Notes: generated by a model not told the origin, from the letters alone. Counted from the first letter of the stretch, positions 1 to 6,356 are shown. The stretch: 8,470 nucleotides of DNA from a bacterium (GCA_027073795.1 JALTEW010000204.1:1-8470), one strand, 5' to 3'. A program made the numbers and translations.

Positions 1-10
1 CTCCCGTTCT

Positions 11-34
11 GACCGGGTGGATCATTACCTGGTC
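11..34. repeat. Weak inverted repeat at left edge
   Basis: Positions 11-18 can pair with 27-34 (GACCGGGT against ACCTGGTC, one G-T pair) around an 8-nt loop. No T-run follows, so it is a poor intrinsic terminator. It may be the end of an upstream transcript or chance. Nothing else is recognisable in the first 60 bases. Confidence 0.25.
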
Positions 35-65
35 ATTTCGATATGAGAAAGGTTAAAGATAACGT

Positions 66-94
66 TTGACATGCCTTCAAATCTGAAGTATAAA
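66..94 (+). promoter_or_regulatory. Sigma-70-type promoter with a dyad in the spacer
   Basis: A perfect -35 hexamer TTGACA (66-71) is followed by a 17-nt spacer and a near-consensus -10 TATAAA (89-94). Transcription would start near 101, giving a leader of roughly 33 nt before the TTG start at 134. The spacer contains an inverted repeat, CTTCA-AATC-TGAAG (75-88), placed where a repressor would block RNA polymerase. The promoter is read directly from sequence; the operator role is inferred. Confidence 0.65.
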
Positions 95-133
95 CGCAGA
101 AAGTAAAGAGCCGAACAAAAGGAGGGTCCTTCT

Positions 134-340
134 TTGGCACAGTACAGTGATGATTTTAGAGATGATGAGATGGTTTATGATCTCATTTTAACCAACATCG
201 TTCACCAGAACGCATTGGTAGACCTTCTTGTCAAGAAAGGCCTTATTACCCGGGAGGAGTTGCGGGAGGCCTTGAAAGACAACGGAATGGTCGTAGAGGA
301 AGAAAGGATTTTCCCGGAAAAGCCCAAAAGGTTCCAATAG
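134..340 (+). CDS. Small acidic protein of unknown function, 68 aa
   Basis: I do not recognise this protein as a named family. The start is TTG at 134, supported by a strong AAGGAGG-type ribosome site at 119-126, about 7 nt upstream, and by the consensus promoter at 66-94. The product has an acidic N-terminus (residues 6-12 rich in Asp/Glu). Two likely helices follow: about 13-36, with hydrophobic spacing through VYDLILTNIVHQNALVDLLV, and about 39-50, beginning ITREELREAL. The tail is charged and basic, ending PEKPKRFQ. There is no signal peptide, membrane segment or cysteine motif, so a cytoplasmic protein or small adaptor is likely. The segment 'LLVKKGLITREELREAL' resembles short helix-turn-helix-like cappings seen in many small proteins and does not assign a function. 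No partner gene is adjacent on the plus strand. Confidence 0.7.
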   Translation: MAQYSDDFRDDEMVYDLILTNIVHQNALVDLLVKKGLITREELREALKDNGMVVEEERIFPEKPKRFQ

Positions 341-601
341 GCCTGACACTTCAATTACCTCATCGCTTCAAAAAGTCCATAAATGTTCTAATGCCTTCTT
401 TTTTTCGGGAGGGGAGGTTTGGCCCATGTCGGCGTTGTCAAAAAGATTCTGCATCCTCAGCTGATTACAGAACAATTACAGAGAGAATACCAACTAATCT
501 ACACCTCAAAGCAGCATGGGTTCATGCATTTACACCAGAGAAACGATTTTAAAGCCTTTTTACAATGAACTAAGGTAACATAAATAAGCACATGAGATTT
601 C
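341..601. other. Intergenic stretch, mostly without recognisable features
   Basis: Between the 68-aa gene and the 3' end of the racemase gene I see only the possible 49-codon ORF at 419-568 and a run of seven T at 399-405. The T-run has no convincing stem upstream and is not called a terminator. Two transcription units converge here, one from each side, and neither has a clear intrinsic terminator. Confidence 0.5.
419..568 (+). CDS. Possible 49-aa small protein, TTG start
   Basis: A TTG at 419 opens a 49-codon frame ending in TGA at 566-568. It is preceded by a purine block GGAGGGGAGG (408-417) that could act as a ribosome site: the first GGAGG is about 6 nt from the start and the second only 1 nt. 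The predicted product begins MAHVGVVKK, is rich in Gln, His and Lys, and has no membrane segment or known motif. In favour are the unusual strength of the Shine-Dalgarno block in otherwise empty sequence and the same TTG-plus-Ala-codon start style as the gene at 134. Against it are the low-complexity composition, the lack of a recognisable promoter and the lack of any family. It may be an RNA leader or nothing. Confidence 0.25.
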   Translation: MAHVGVVKKILHPQLITEQLQREYQLIYTSKQHGFMHLHQRNDFKAFLQ

Positions 602-1312
602 TCAGCGGGGAGAGCTATTTTTCATCACTTCGTAAAAGGATAAAAGCAGGGTAACAAGGTCGAAAATGGGGCGTTTAACCTGCTCCTGAATCTTCAGGCG
701 ATAGGGGGACAAGTTTGTGCACTCGAGGATAAGGGCAGGACTGTCTGGAGAATTCTTCAAAAGTTTCTTCGCAACCTTTGTCACCTCTCCCTCCAGCGTC
801 TGGGAATTTAAGGGGACTGTTTCCCCCATAATTGCCTGGTTGAAATGGGTTGCGTTATCCATTCCGGCAATTGTCACAGGAATATCAGCCGCCCCCACTC
901 CTTCAAAATGGGCCTTGCTCAAATGCACCTTCGAGGCGGTGAGAATCCCGATGGGTCCCCGTTGCCCCATGACATGATAAAGCAAAGGAAGTTGCAGCAG
1001 AGAGGAAGAAACAAAGGGAACTTCCAGCGCCTCGGCGATCTCTTTCTGGAAGCTGGCAAGAAATCCGCAACTGGTAGTTATTAAGGTGGCCCCCTGCTCT
1101 ACAAGATGCCACCCTGCTTCGATAAACCTGGAAATGAGAGATGTGTCCCCCCTCGCGATTACGCGCCTTACATCCGCTCCTTTCACGGTTCGGTAGACAA
1201 CGGGAAAAGGGAAGGTGTGGGGATATCCAATATCCCCGAGAATCCGGATGAAATGGGTATCAAGCATCAAAACGCCCAGCTTAAATGGTTCTTTATGCCC
1301 TTGATCGTTCAT
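602..1312 (-). CDS. Aspartate/glutamate racemase family protein
   Basis: This 236-residue cytoplasmic protein belongs to the Asp/Glu/hydantoin racemase superfamily. Those enzymes invert alpha-carbon stereochemistry by a two-cysteine, cofactor-free mechanism. Both expected cysteines are visible: Cys82 in TTSCGF and Cys198 in LECTNL, each at the end of a hydrophobic strand (GATLITTSC, ALILECTN). A further conserved-looking segment, GPIGILTAS, lies at 119-127. Length matches the family (about 220-260). The true substrate cannot be told from sequence. The N-terminal GVLMLDTHFIRILGDIG suggests the less-characterised 'racemase-like' branch rather than MurI, which has a DSGxGG motif that is absent here. 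The ATG at 1312 overlaps the stop of the upstream cysteine-rich gene (ATGA) and has an AGGGGGA ribosome site about 5 nt away, so the two genes are likely translationally coupled. Confidence 0.85.
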   Translation of the reverse strand: MNDQGHKEPFKLGVLMLDTHFIRILGDIGYPHTFPFPVVYRTVKGADVRRVIARGDTSLISRFIEAGWHLVEQGATLITTSCGFLASFQKEIAEALEVPFVSSSLLQLPLLYHVMGQRGPIGILTASKVHLSKAHFEGVGAADIPVTIAGMDNATHFNQAIMGETVPLNSQTLEGEVTKVAKKLLKNSPDSPALILECTNLSPYRLKIQEQVKRPIFDLVTLLLSFYEVMKNSSPR

Positions 1313-1491
1313 TCTATCCCCCTGGCAGCGCTCTGATTCAATTGATTATAAAGGGAGACCTGCTTTTTCAAGCTGAGACGTTTCCGGGCTGGTTTCACGT
1401 TTAGGCACAAACGGCAGCGGTTTTCGCTACACCGCTGACAGAAATGACAGTCAGGGCAGGGATGCTTTCTCTTGGAGAAGGGTGTTTCCAT
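1309..1491 (-). CDS. Small cysteine-rich protein, 60 aa
   Basis: I do not recognise a named family. The N-terminal half carries six cysteines, at residues 12, 15, 18, 21, 26 and 29, in the pattern CxxCxxCxxCx4CxxC. The first four have ferredoxin-like spacing but no trailing CP, and His10 and His16 lie nearby. The C-terminal half is basic and lacks cysteine. The motif could bind zinc or an iron-sulfur cluster; sequence alone cannot decide. There is no signal peptide. Its TGA stop overlaps the racemase ATG by the ATGA arrangement, and it starts 53 nt after the pstB stop on the same strand, so it may be read from the pst transcript. The start at 1491 has no clear Shine-Dalgarno, which weakens the call slightly, but upstream frames close quickly and the cysteine pattern is far from random. 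Confidence 0.6.
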   Translation of the reverse strand: METPFSKRKHPCPDCHFCQRCSENRCRLCLNVKPARKRLSLKKQVSLYNQLNQSAARGIE

Positions 1492-1544
1492 GAATTCAAT
1501 TTCGCATGAATGGTAAGTGTATTATCTGCCAGCACACACAAATG

Positions 1545-2303
1545 TTATCCAAATTTTCCCGTAACGTAGTCTTCCGTAATCTTTTCAGAGGGAGCGGTGA
1601 AAATTTTCTTAGTCCGGTCAAATTCAATCAGTTCTCCCAGGTACATCAGGCCTGTTTCGTCGGAAACACGCGCTGCCTGCTGCATGTTGTGTGTGACAAC
1701 CACGACGGTGTATTTGCGTTTCAGTTCAAGCATCAACTCCTCGATTCTCAAGGTAGAGATGGGATCCAGTGCGCTGCACGGTTCGTCCATCAAAACGATT
1801 TCAGGCTTTACAGCGAGAAGCCTGGCGATACACAAGCGCTGCTGTTGTTCGTCAGAAAGCGTCAGGGCGTTTTTGTTCAGTTCATCCTTCAGGCTTTCCC
1901 ACAAACCAACCCTTTTCAAGGAATCCTCGACGATCCTGTCGAGGGTGTCTCGCTTCTTTTCACCCATGACCCTCGGCCCAAAGGTGATATTGTCCCGAAT
2001 GGATAGGGGAAAGGGGTTGGGACGCTGGAAAACCATTCCAACCTTCTGCCTCAACCTCACAAGATTGACATCACCTTTCGTAATATCTACCCCCTCGAAG
2101 AATATTGCTCCCTCGGTTTTTACGCCTGGGATCAAATCATTCATCCGATTGAAGGAACGGAGCAGGGTTGATTTTCCACAGCCGGAGGGACCAATCAGTG
2201 CTGTGACGGTATTCTTTTTGATGGACAGACTCAGGTCTTTCAGCGCGTGGAACTCCCCGTAATAGAGATTGAAATGCTCTACGATTAGGGCATGCTCCGC
2301 CAT
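1545..2303 (-). CDS. pstB: Phosphate ABC transporter ATP-binding protein PstB (signature-degenerate)
   Basis: This is the ATPase of the PstSCAB high-affinity phosphate importer, acting on the cytoplasmic face of PstC/PstA. At 252 residues it has normal PstB length and close family similarity: Walker A GPSGCGKST (38-46), PstB-specific SFNRMNDL (50-57), Q-loop VFQRPNPFP with Gln93, Walker B IVLMDE (169-174), D-loop SALDP, and H-loop VTHNMQQA with switch His205. The tyrosine pair at 14-15 fits the A-loop. The odd point is the ABC signature, LSDEQ at 149-153, where LSGGQ is usual: both glycines are replaced, while the following QQRLCIAR is intact. The frame is clean, so this is not a frameshift. 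Its ATG overlaps the TAA of the upstream paralogue by one base (TAATG), so the two subunits should be made together. See the findings for the complementary defects in the paralogue. Confidence 0.93.
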   Translation of the reverse strand: MAEHALIVEHFNLYYGEFHALKDLSLSIKKNTVTALIGPSGCGKSTLLRSFNRMNDLIPGVKTEGAIFFEGVDITKGDVNLVRLRQKVGMVFQRPNPFPLSIRDNITFGPRVMGEKKRDTLDRIVEDSLKRVGLWESLKDELNKNALTLSDEQQQRLCIARLLAVKPEIVLMDEPCSALDPISTLRIEELMLELKRKYTVVVVTHNMQQAARVSDETGLMYLGELIEFDRTKKIFTAPSEKITEDYVTGKFG

Positions 2304-3058
2304 TAGCCAAATCTCCCCGCGATATAATCATCCGTTTTCTTCTCCCGAGGTATGGTAAACACCTGGCTGGTTTTGCCAGTTTCTATCAGCTTTCCCATGA
2401 GGAAAAAAGCACACCGATCCGTAACCCGTGCAATTTGCTTGGTGTTATTGCTAACCAGGACAATGGTGTGGTGCTTCTTCAGTTCCTTCATGGCCTCTTC
2501 AATCCGGAAGGTCGAAATGGGATCCAAGCCGGATGTCGGTTCGTCAAGCAGTAGGACATCTGGTGACAAGGCCATGGCCCGAGCGATACAGAGGCGTTGT
2601 TGCTGCCCCCCCGAAAGTTTCTGGGCCGGTTTATGCAGGCGGTCCCTTACCTCATCCCAGAGAATGGCTGCCTTCAGCCCCTTCTCCGCCGCTTCCTGGA
2701 GGAGAGACTTATCTTTGATGCCTTGAATCCGCAGTCCGTACACAAGGTTTTCAAAGATACTCATGGGAAGCACGACAGGAGTGGCAAAAACCATCGAAAC
2801 CTTGCGGCGCAAAGGTGTGGGATTAACCTCTTCCGACAGAACATCCTCTCCCAGAACATAGAGGTGTCCCTGGGTTTCCACCCGCTCTCCACGAAAGGTA
2901 TGGTTAATCAATCTTAGAAAGGAGGTTTTTCCCCCCCCCGAAGGTCCCATGACCCCAAAAATTTCATTTCTGTAAATCTCAAGGCTGATCTTGCTGAGAA
3001 TCGACTTCCCATCAGCCTTCAGATAGATATCTTTAGACTCAATTAAGGGAGAAATCAT
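2303..3058 (-). CDS. Second, divergent PstB-type ATP-binding protein
   Basis: This 251-residue ABC ATPase is clearly a PstB paralogue: Walker A GPSGGGKT (38-45), a perfect signature LSGGQ (148-152) followed by QQRLCIAR, Walker B VLLLDE (168-173), D-loop SGLDP, and a C-terminus ending DDYIAGRFG, parallel to the DYVTGKFG end of its neighbour. Three positions that handle ATP in cis look lost. The Q-loop reads VFATPVVLP, with Ala92 in place of Gln. The switch-histidine position reads VSNNTKQ, with Asn204 in place of His. The A-loop region (about 12-16) lacks the tyrosine pair at the aligned place. It lies between pstA (3-nt gap) and pstB (1-nt overlap), so it is almost certainly part of the same transporter. 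It most plausibly pairs with PstB as a heterodimer; acting as a separate homodimeric ATPase is the less likely alternative. The ATG at 3058 has an AGGA site overlapping the pstA stop. Confidence 0.88.
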   Translation of the reverse strand: MISPLIESKDIYLKADGKSILSKISLEIYRNEIFGVMGPSGGGKTSFLRLINHTFRGERVETQGHLYVLGEDVLSEEVNPTPLRRKVSMVFATPVVLPMSIFENLVYGLRIQGIKDKSLLQEAAEKGLKAAILWDEVRDRLHKPAQKLSGGQQQRLCIARAMALSPDVLLLDEPTSGLDPISTFRIEEAMKELKKHHTIVLVSNNTKQIARVTDRCAFFLMGKLIETGKTSQVFTIPREKKTDDYIAGRFG

Positions 3059-3061
3059 TTC

Positions 3062-3892
3062 CTACGTTCGTCCTTTCACAAAGCGGTACATCAGGTAATA
3101 GGAGATAATGTTAATGAAAAGGATGGAAAATACCAGCACAGCCGCCGTCGCGTAGGCATTTGCCATGGAAATTCCTTCCCGTGCAAGGATATAAAAGTGG
3201 ACCGCCATGCTTCTACCGGAATCAAAAACGGAAAAGGGCGTTCTCAGAGAAGTTCCCAAGGTAAATATCACGACCGCTGTTTCCCCTATTCCCCTTCCGA
3301 TGCTCAAAATAACCCCTGTCAGGATGCCTGGAGCCGCGTTGGGCAAAACCAAACGGGTAACCCCCTGCCATTTGGATCCTCCCAGGACCTCATTTACATC
3401 CCGATACGCCTGGGGTACCGCCTTGATCGCCTCTTCCGAGGTACGGATGATAACGGGAAGAATCATGATGGCAAGGGAAATCCCACCGGAAAGGACACTC
3501 CATCCAAAACCAAGCTTGATGACAAATAGAATAAATCCGAAAAGGCCCAGAATGATGGATGGCACACCAGCCAGACACTCTGTCCCAAAACGAATGACCT
3601 TGGTCACTTTCCCTTCAACGGTATATTCCGTAAGGTAAATCGCGGTTCCCACCCCTAGCGGGATCGCAAAAACAAGGGAGACAAGCAGCAGGTAAACAGT
3701 GGAAACGATGGTAGAAAAAATTCCCCCGGCCCGGCCCATGTCCATAGGGTTGTCCAGAAGGAAGCGGACCGTGATGTGGGGAAGCCCCTTAACCATAATC
3801 ACCGCGATGATAAAAAACAGAATGGCCAGGGCGAGGAAGGCCCCTGATATCATCAGGCCCAATGCCACACGTTCTGCGCGTTTTGGCGTCAT
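3062..3892 (-). CDS. pstA: Phosphate ABC transporter permease PstA
   Basis: PstA forms one half of the inner-membrane phosphate channel. The 276-residue product has about six hydrophobic segments, beginning with MISGAFLALAILFFIIAVIMV (14-34). The importer EAA-loop that docks onto the ATPase is at about 163-205, containing YRDVNEVLGGSKW and the Pst-type IGRGIGETA. I chose the ATG at 3892, which overlaps the pstC stop as ATGA and has AAGGAA upstream. The frame stays open to 4312, but that extra part is an out-of-frame reading of pstC with no membrane character. Length from the chosen start agrees with the family (about 270-300). The stop is 3 nt before the next ATPase gene. No missing parts are seen. 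Confidence 0.93.
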   Translation of the reverse strand: MTPKRAERVALGLMISGAFLALAILFFIIAVIMVKGLPHITVRFLLDNPMDMGRAGGIFSTIVSTVYLLLVSLVFAIPLGVGTAIYLTEYTVEGKVTKVIRFGTECLAGVPSIILGLFGFILFVIKLGFGWSVLSGGISLAIMILPVIIRTSEEAIKAVPQAYRDVNEVLGGSKWQGVTRLVLPNAAPGILTGVILSIGRGIGETAVVIFTLGTSLRTPFSVFDSGRSMAVHFYILAREGISMANAYATAAVLVFSILFINIISYYLMYRFVKGRT

Positions 3893-4761
3893 CTCAGATG
3901 TTTCCTTTGCGCGAACAGGGTTGCGATCATATTTAATGCCATCACAAAGAAAAAGAGAACGATGCCTGTGGCAAACAAGGCCTGACGGTGCATCCCGCTG
4001 GCATAGCCCATCTCCAGGGCGATATTGCTGGTCAGGGTTCGGATGGGATCCAGGGGAGACAAGGGAATCTTCAGGGCGTTTCCGGCTATCATGATAACAG
4101 CCATGGTTTCCCCTACGGCCCGTCCCATCCCAAGCACCAGGGCCGTGATGATTCCGGACTTGGCTGCATGAACCGTCACCATATAGGTTGTTTGCCAGCG
4201 CGTTCCCCCTAAAGAAAAGGCGGCCTCCCGATACGAATTGGGAACAGCCACCAGGGCGTCCACGGAAATGCTGATAACTGTGGGCAAAATCATAATTCCA
4301 AGTATGATACACGAGGTGAGCAGGGAAAGGCCAGGTCCTCCCAGATAGTCGCGCACCAGTGGAACGAGATAGACCACCCCTAAAAACCCGTAAACGACAG
4401 AGGGAATGCCTGCCAGAAGCTCCAGGGCTGGTTTGATAATGGTACGCAACCGGGAAGATGCGAATTCAACCAGGAAGATGGAACACATCAACCCGAGGGG
4501 GCCTCCAAAAAGGAGAGCGCCGATGGTGACCCAAAAGGAAGACACAATCATAGCAAAGATACCGAAATGTCCCCTTGTCGGTGACCACCGGGTACTGAGC
4601 AGGAAGTCCTTGAGCCCTACCTTCCAGATCATGGGAAGCCCTTCTACGAAGATGAACAGGGCAATAAGAAAGAGAGAAAAGAGGGACGAAAAGGCAACGA
4701 CGAGAAAAATCCGCTGAATTATTTTTTCTTTTCGTCTGATGTCTGCTGCCGATGCTGACAT
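3889..4761 (-). CDS. pstC: Phosphate ABC transporter permease PstC
   Basis: PstC is the other channel subunit, pairing with PstA in the inner membrane. The 290-residue product has about six membrane segments, the first at about 18-39 (FLVVAFSSLFSLFLIALFIFV). The EAA coupling loop is at about 177-223, containing SYREAAFSLGGTRW and GMGRAVGETMAV, and the family motif LAGIPSVVYGFLG is at 116-128. The ATG at 4761 has a GGAGA ribosome site about 11 nt upstream and gives a normal PstC N-terminus. The next in-frame Met is residue 44, inside the family-conserved part, so the long 43-nt overlap with the 3' end of pstS is probably real. Its TGA overlaps the pstA ATG. Confidence 0.93.
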   Translation of the reverse strand: MSASAADIRRKEKIIQRIFLVVAFSSLFSLFLIALFIFVEGLPMIWKVGLKDFLLSTRWSPTRGHFGIFAMIVSSFWVTIGALLFGGPLGLMCSIFLVEFASSRLRTIIKPALELLAGIPSVVYGFLGVVYLVPLVRDYLGGPGLSLLTSCIILGIMILPTVISISVDALVAVPNSYREAAFSLGGTRWQTTYMVTVHAAKSGIITALVLGMGRAVGETMAVIMIAGNALKIPLSPLDPIRTLTSNIALEMGYASGMHRQALFATGIVLFFFVMALNMIATLFAQRKHLR

Positions 4762-5609
4762 AATTCACTTTCTCCGTGTATAATAGAAGAGGGGATCAGC
4801 CCTTCCTTTGCCAGAATTTTCTGCCCCTCCGGGGAAAGGACGTAACAGATAAAATGCAACGTCAATCCCTGGGGCCTTTTGCGGGTCAGGAATAAAAAAG
4901 GCCTGAAAAAACGGTAGCGCTTTGCCTTGATGGCCTTTACAGAGGGAACAACTCCATCCAGAGCAACGGCTTTAACCTGCTGGTTGACCAGCCCGAGAGA
5001 GATATACCCGATGGAATAAGGATCCGTAGCCACTAGCTCACGAACAGACCCGTTGGAATCCTCTACGATACACCCGGGATCAATTTCAACCTTTTCCATC
5101 GCCAGTTCTTCAAATGCACCTCGCGTTCCGGACCCCTCTTCCCGGGTAATGGTCGTAATCCGGTGGTCCACGCCACCTAACTGCTTCCAGCTTAATATTT
5201 TTCCGGAATAGATGGCTCTCAGCGTTTCGGTCGCAAGGTTTTTAAGGGGATTTTGAGGATTTACGATTACGGCAATGCCATCATAGGCGACGGGTATCTC
5301 AAAAAGTCCTTTCTCTTCCGGGTGCAGGTTCCGGCTGCTCGTCCCAATGTTGGCAATACCCGTCTGGGCAGACCTGATCCCCGCTGTACTCCCTCCCCCT
5401 TGAACATTAACAACCACGTTCGGGTTTTTCACCATGTAAATCTCCGCAAGTTTTTCCGCAAAAGGCTGAACAGAGGTTGAGCCGGCAAGGATGATAGAGG
5501 TATACCCTCTTCCCTTCTTAGGAGAATCTTTATCTCTGCATCCTGAACCTGCTCCGATAAGAGCGATCAGACATAGAAAACCGATGGTTTTTCGAAAAAG
5601 TGCTTCCAA
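4719..5609 (-). CDS. pstS: Phosphate-binding protein PstS, probable lipoprotein
   Basis: PstS captures phosphate outside the inner membrane and delivers it to PstC/PstA. The 296-residue precursor has a signal sequence (Arg6-Lys7, then hydrophobic 9-20) leading to Cys24 in GAGSGC. That site is a poor lipobox, with Gly at -3 where Leu is usual, so lipidation is likely but not certain. Family motifs follow: AGSTSVQPFAEKLAE (42-56), GGGSTAGI (71-78), and the phosphate-contacting loop EEGSGTRGAF (157-166). The short tail after about 280 is polar and ends EKKK. The only available start is TTG at 5609: an in-frame stop lies just upstream and the next Met is residue 59. An AGGAA site (5618-5622) that overlaps the phoU stop supports it. 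Coupling to phoU translation and weaker initiation through TTG may set PstS level. Confidence 0.92.
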   Translation of the reverse strand: MEALFRKTIGFLCLIALIGAGSGCRDKDSPKKGRGYTSIILAGSTSVQPFAEKLAEIYMVKNPNVVVNVQGGGSTAGIRSAQTGIANIGTSSRNLHPEEKGLFEIPVAYDGIAVIVNPQNPLKNLATETLRAIYSGKILSWKQLGGVDHRITTITREEGSGTRGAFEELAMEKVEIDPGCIVEDSNGSVRELVATDPYSIGYISLGLVNQQVKAVALDGVVPSVKAIKAKRYRFFRPFLFLTRKRPQGLTLHFICYVLSPEGQKILAKEGLIPSSIIHGESELCQHRQQTSDEKKK

Positions 5610-5620
5610 AAAGTACGTTC

Positions 5621-6295
5621 CTATATGATCTTCTGGTGCCGGACAACTGTCCCCTTCATCATGAAAATCGCCTGCTCTGCCACGTTAACCGCATGATCCG
5701 CTGCTCGCTCCAGATGCTTACTTACCATCATGATCTTCATTGCGGCAGAGACCTTTTTGGTATCTTCCATCATGTAAGTTAGAAGTTCACGAGCGATTTG
5801 GTGATTGAGTTGGTCAACCTCCTCATCACGCTCGATGACCTCCATAGCAATCGCTTCATTCTTGTTGATATAGGCATCCAAGGCACCTTGTATCATCCAA
5901 CGGACATCCTGATCCATTCTTGGAACATCAATGTATGGTTTAAGCTGTGGTTCCTTGTTCAAATCCAGGGCGCGTTCCGAGATGTTCACAGCTAAATCCC
6001 CTATCCTTTCAAGGTCCACATTGACCTTCAAACCCGTGGCGATAAACCTCAGGTCCCCACCTGCTGGTTGGCGAAGGGCAATCAGGGAAAGACAAATTCC
6101 GTCTATCTTTACTTCAAGCTCGTTCACAAGGCGATCGTTTTCAATAACTTGGCGCGCAAGGTCCGAATCTCTCTCCACTAAGGATTTGACAGAGGTAGCG
6201 ATGGCTTCCTGAACCATTTCGCCCATTGTCAGGATCTCGTCTTTGAGGTTTTTCAGCTCCCTGTCAAACGTTCTCAGAATATGTGGATTGTTCAT
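5621..6295 (-). CDS. phoU: Phosphate signalling protein PhoU
   Basis: PhoU links the Pst importer to the PhoR/PhoB-type phosphate response and restrains phosphate uptake; it is a cytoplasmic, metal-binding helical-bundle protein. From the chosen ATG the product has 224 residues, normal for the family. It contains two PhoU repeats with matching metal-binding signatures, LERIGDLAVN (95-104) and LERAADHAVN (195-204), exactly 100 residues apart. An ATG at 6328 would add 11 residues, but the one at 6295 has a GGGGG ribosome site 6 nt upstream and gives a typical PhoU start (MNNPHILRTFDREL). It is the first gene of the unit, 11 nt before pstS, whereas in E. coli phoU comes last. No phoR or phoB is present in the window. 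Confidence 0.94.
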   Translation of the reverse strand: MNNPHILRTFDRELKNLKDEILTMGEMVQEAIATSVKSLVERDSDLARQVIENDRLVNELEVKIDGICLSLIALRQPAGGDLRFIATGLKVNVDLERIGDLAVNISERALDLNKEPQLKPYIDVPRMDQDVRWMIQGALDAYINKNEAIAMEVIERDEEVDQLNHQIARELLTYMMEDTKKVSAAMKIMMVSKHLERAADHAVNVAEQAIFMMKGTVVRHQKII

Positions 6296-6301
6296 TTTGT
6301 G

Positions 6302-6306
6302 CCCCC
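6302..6306 (-). promoter_or_regulatory. Ribosome binding site deciding the phoU start
   Basis: On the minus strand AAAAGGGGG stands 6 nt before the ATG at 6295. The alternative ATG at 6328 has no such site, so the shorter PhoU is preferred. Confidence 0.6.
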
Positions 6307-6309
6307 TTT

Positions 6310-6338
6310 TAAAACAAGATCCTAACAAATTCCTAACA
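6310..6338 (-). promoter_or_regulatory. Candidate response-regulator box of 11-bp-phased repeats upstream of phoU
   Basis: Written on the plus strand, CCTAACA occurs at 6321-6327 and 6332-6338, separated by AATT, and AACA occurs again in phase at 6313-6316. The 11-bp period resembles tandem PhoB/PhoP half-sites, which are also spaced by 11 bp. The block begins only about 18 nt upstream of the phoU ATG, which leaves little room for a -10 and leader, so activation from here is not straightforward. The periodicity is seen; the Pho assignment is inference. Confidence 0.35.
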
Positions 6339-6356
6339 CAGAAACCAGTCCCTTTT

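Noticed and set aside
399..405. T-run as terminator of the 68-aa gene
   Set aside because: No GC-rich stem lies directly upstream on the plus strand.
1846..1860. Sequencing error or frameshift explaining LSDEQ in PstB
   Set aside because: The frame and all surrounding family residues are intact on both sides, so a simple indel cannot explain it; a base-level error cannot be fully excluded.
3893..4312. Long upstream extension of the pstA reading frame
   Set aside because: It reads pstC in another frame, lacks membrane character, and the ATGA-coupled ATG at 3892 gives a family-length PstA.
6296..6328. Longer PhoU starting at 6328
   Set aside because: The added 11 residues are not PhoU-like and a GGGGG ribosome site sits right before the ATG at 6295.
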